A stretch of DNA of 7,581 nucleotides from an uncultured Bacilli bacterium. Its GTDB lineage: Bacteria > Bacillota_I > Bacilli_A > RF39 > UBA660. Both the position numbers and the translations under genes were made by a program. Shown one piece after another: positions 6,377-7,581 of the stretch (its first letter is position 1; the number at the start of each line of letters is the position of its first letter). The notes beneath the pieces are model-generated. The model ran no database searches, was not told the DNA's origin, and saw nothing but the letters and a program-made list of their open reading frames with translations. The stretch spans positions 1 to 7,581 of the forward strand of contig CANQCQ010000045.1 in assembly GCA_947589725.1 (NCBI GenBank), given 5' to 3'.

Positions 6377-7522
6377 ATGAAGAAGATTTTAATCATACTT
6401 ATATTAATATTAGTAATTTTTTTAGGTTGTACTAAAACAGAATCTAAAAATCAAGAAATAAGAGGAATATTTATAAGTTATATAGAAGAAAATAGATATT
6501 TTAATAATGATATAAATAAAACAAAAGATAATATAAAAAGAATGATTAGAAATGTATATGATAATAAATTTAATTTAATTATCTTGCAAGTTAGATCTAA
6601 TGCTGATGCAATATATGAATCAAATATTTTTCCATATAGTAGTATTTTAACTGGAATCGAAGGTGATAAATATTTTGATGTATTAGCTTTCTTTTTAGAA
6701 GAATGTCATAAATATAATATAAAATTATATGCTTGGATAAATCCTTATCGAGTTAGAACCTCTGAAGATATTTCTTCTATTAGTGAATCTTCTCCAGCTT
6801 ATAAATATATTAATACTGATTATATTTATGTAGATAATGGAATTTATTTTAATCCTAGTAAAAAAGAAGTAGAAGATTTAATTGTTGATGGCATAGAAGA
6901 AATATTAAGAAATTATAAAGTAGATGGTATTTTATTTGATGATTATTTTTATCCTTGTGATGATATAGATATTAATGATTATAATGAATATTTAAAGAAT
7001 AATAGTTACATTGATATTAAACAGTATCATTTAAATATTATTAATCGAATGGTAAAAAGAGTTTATGATACATGCAGTAATTATAATGTAAAGTTTGGAA
7101 TAAGTCCGGATGGTAATATAAGTAATAATTATAATTCTTTGTATGCTGATATTTATAAATGGCTTAGTGAAGAAGGATATGTTAATTTTATAATGCCACA
7201 AATATATTATGGATTTTTTAATGAGAATAAACCTTTTTATGATACTGTTAAGGAATGGAATAATATTATTGAAAATAATAAAGTTGATTTAATTGTTGCT
7301 CTTGCTTTATATAAATCTGGTAGTATAGATAAATTTGCTAAAAGTGGTAGTGATGAATGGTTAAATAATAGTGATATTATTAAAAGAGAAGTTATTATAT
7401 CGAGAAATTTATCTCATTATAGTGGATTTGCCTTATTTAGATATGATTATATTTTTACAGAAGAGATATTAAATGATTATTTAAAAGAAGAAGTAAATAA
7501 TTTACAAGAAATGCTTAATTGA
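6377..7522 (+). CDS. Lipoprotein of the GHL10 / DUF187 glycoside-hydrolase-like family
   Basis: This 381-residue protein starts with a lipoprotein signal: MKK, a hydrophobic stretch to residue 17, and a lipobox IFLGC with C18 as the probable lipidated residue. The mature protein should therefore be anchored on the outer face of the membrane. The rest resembles the GHL10 (PF02638) TIM-barrel family that includes B. subtilis YngK. Its landmarks are EIRGIFISY (27-35), LQVRSNADAIYES (70-82), AWINPYRVR (119-127), DGILFDDYFYP (183-193) with an acidic pair at the expected catalytic strand end, KFGISPDGN (239-247) and IMPQIYYGF (272-280). The family is thought to act on cell-wall or other polysaccharides, but the substrate is not established. 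The C-terminus stops at the barrel, with no extra carbohydrate-binding modules. YngK is longer, about 510 residues. The gene sits 45 bases after the DUF421 gene on the same strand, possibly co-transcribed. No convincing promoter or downstream terminator is visible. Confidence 0.9.
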   Translation: MKKILIILILILVIFLGCTKTESKNQEIRGIFISYIEENRYFNNDINKTKDNIKRMIRNVYDNKFNLIILQVRSNADAIYESNIFPYSSILTGIEGDKYFDVLAFFLEECHKYNIKLYAWINPYRVRTSEDISSISESSPAYKYINTDYIYVDNGIYFNPSKKEVEDLIVDGIEEILRNYKVDGILFDDYFYPCDDIDINDYNEYLKNNSYIDIKQYHLNIINRMVKRVYDTCSNYNVKFGISPDGNISNNYNSLYADIYKWLSEEGYVNFIMPQIYYGFFNENKPFYDTVKEWNNIIENNKVDLIVALALYKSGSIDKFAKSGSDEWLNNSDIIKREVIISRNLSHYSGFALFRYDYIFTEEILNDYLKEEVNNLQEMLN

Positions 7523-7564
7523 AAAGTGAATGTCCACTTTGCTTAAGTTACGTCCACTTTTAAG
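7523..7564. repeat. Short repeat cluster with GTCCACTTT direct repeats
   Basis: GTCCACTTT occurs at 7532-7540 and 7552-7560, a 20-base period. An inverted copy AAAGTG (7523-7528) can pair with CACTTT (7535-7540), or with the second CACTTT (7555-7560). CTTAAG at 7542-7547 is a palindrome. The cluster starts directly after the GHL10 stop codon. Without a clean T-tract it is a poor terminator. Spaced direct repeats of this kind occur at transposon ends such as those of IS21-type elements, but the window ends before a transposase could be seen, so that identity is only a suggestion. Confidence 0.45.
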
Positions 7565-7581
7565 ATAAAAATCTACAATTG

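Noticed and set aside
1..7581. Alternative genetic code (TGA as Trp), as in many AT-rich Mollicutes
   Set aside because: Conserved tryptophans are encoded by TGG, and TGA ends two genes at the positions expected from the families.
1..7581. CRISPR array, tRNA, rRNA or riboswitch
   Set aside because: No regularly spaced repeats, no GC-rich structured RNA islands and no intergenic gap longer than about 65 bases were seen.

Overview
This is a very AT-rich bacterial chromosome segment. The gene content and order are those of a low-GC Gram-positive bacterium (Bacillota). Trp is encoded by TGG (for example the WW pair of SigA) and TGA serves as a stop codon at 6329-6331 and 7520-7522, so the genetic code is standard rather than Mycoplasma-type. 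The 3' end of a sigK-like gene at the left edge suggests a spore-forming lineage. Extreme AT bias combined with a Bacillus-like gene set fits the Bacilli/Erysipelotrichia branch related to Mollicutes, but this placement is inference.

Layout on the + strand: (1) 1-110, the last 35 codons of a sporulation sigma factor resembling SigK. (2) 146-1676, yqeG and yqeH, overlapping by 8 bp, behind a near-consensus sigma-A promoter: a HAD-family phosphatase and a circularly permuted ribosome-assembly GTPase. (3) 1740-5238, dnaG, sigA (rpoD) and trmK, tightly packed behind their own promoter. This is the Gram-positive macromolecular-synthesis operon (primase, housekeeping sigma factor) followed by the tRNA m1A22 methyltransferase. 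(4) A hairpin at 5222-5249, with T-runs on both sides, that terminates trmK and the converging minus-strand gene. Both stop codons lie inside it. (5) 5247-5618 (-), a small four-helix membrane protein resembling the DUF3792/TIGR04086 family. (6) 5687-6331 (+), a DUF421 (YetF-like) membrane protein, divergent from the previous gene. (7) 6377-7522 (+), a lipoprotein of the GHL10/DUF187 glycoside-hydrolase-like family. (8) 7523-7581, a short repeat-containing tail with repeated GTCCACTTT, possibly the edge of a mobile element.

The left two thirds is conserved housekeeping: ribosome assembly, replication priming, transcription initiation and tRNA modification. The right third carries envelope-associated genes. 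I see no sign of a new defence, toxin or biosynthetic system, no RNA genes and no CRISPR. Every gene except the one cut by the left edge appears intact. The points most worth a second look are the repeat structure at the right end, the sigK neighbourhood, the shared convergent terminator and the DUF421/GHL10 pairing.
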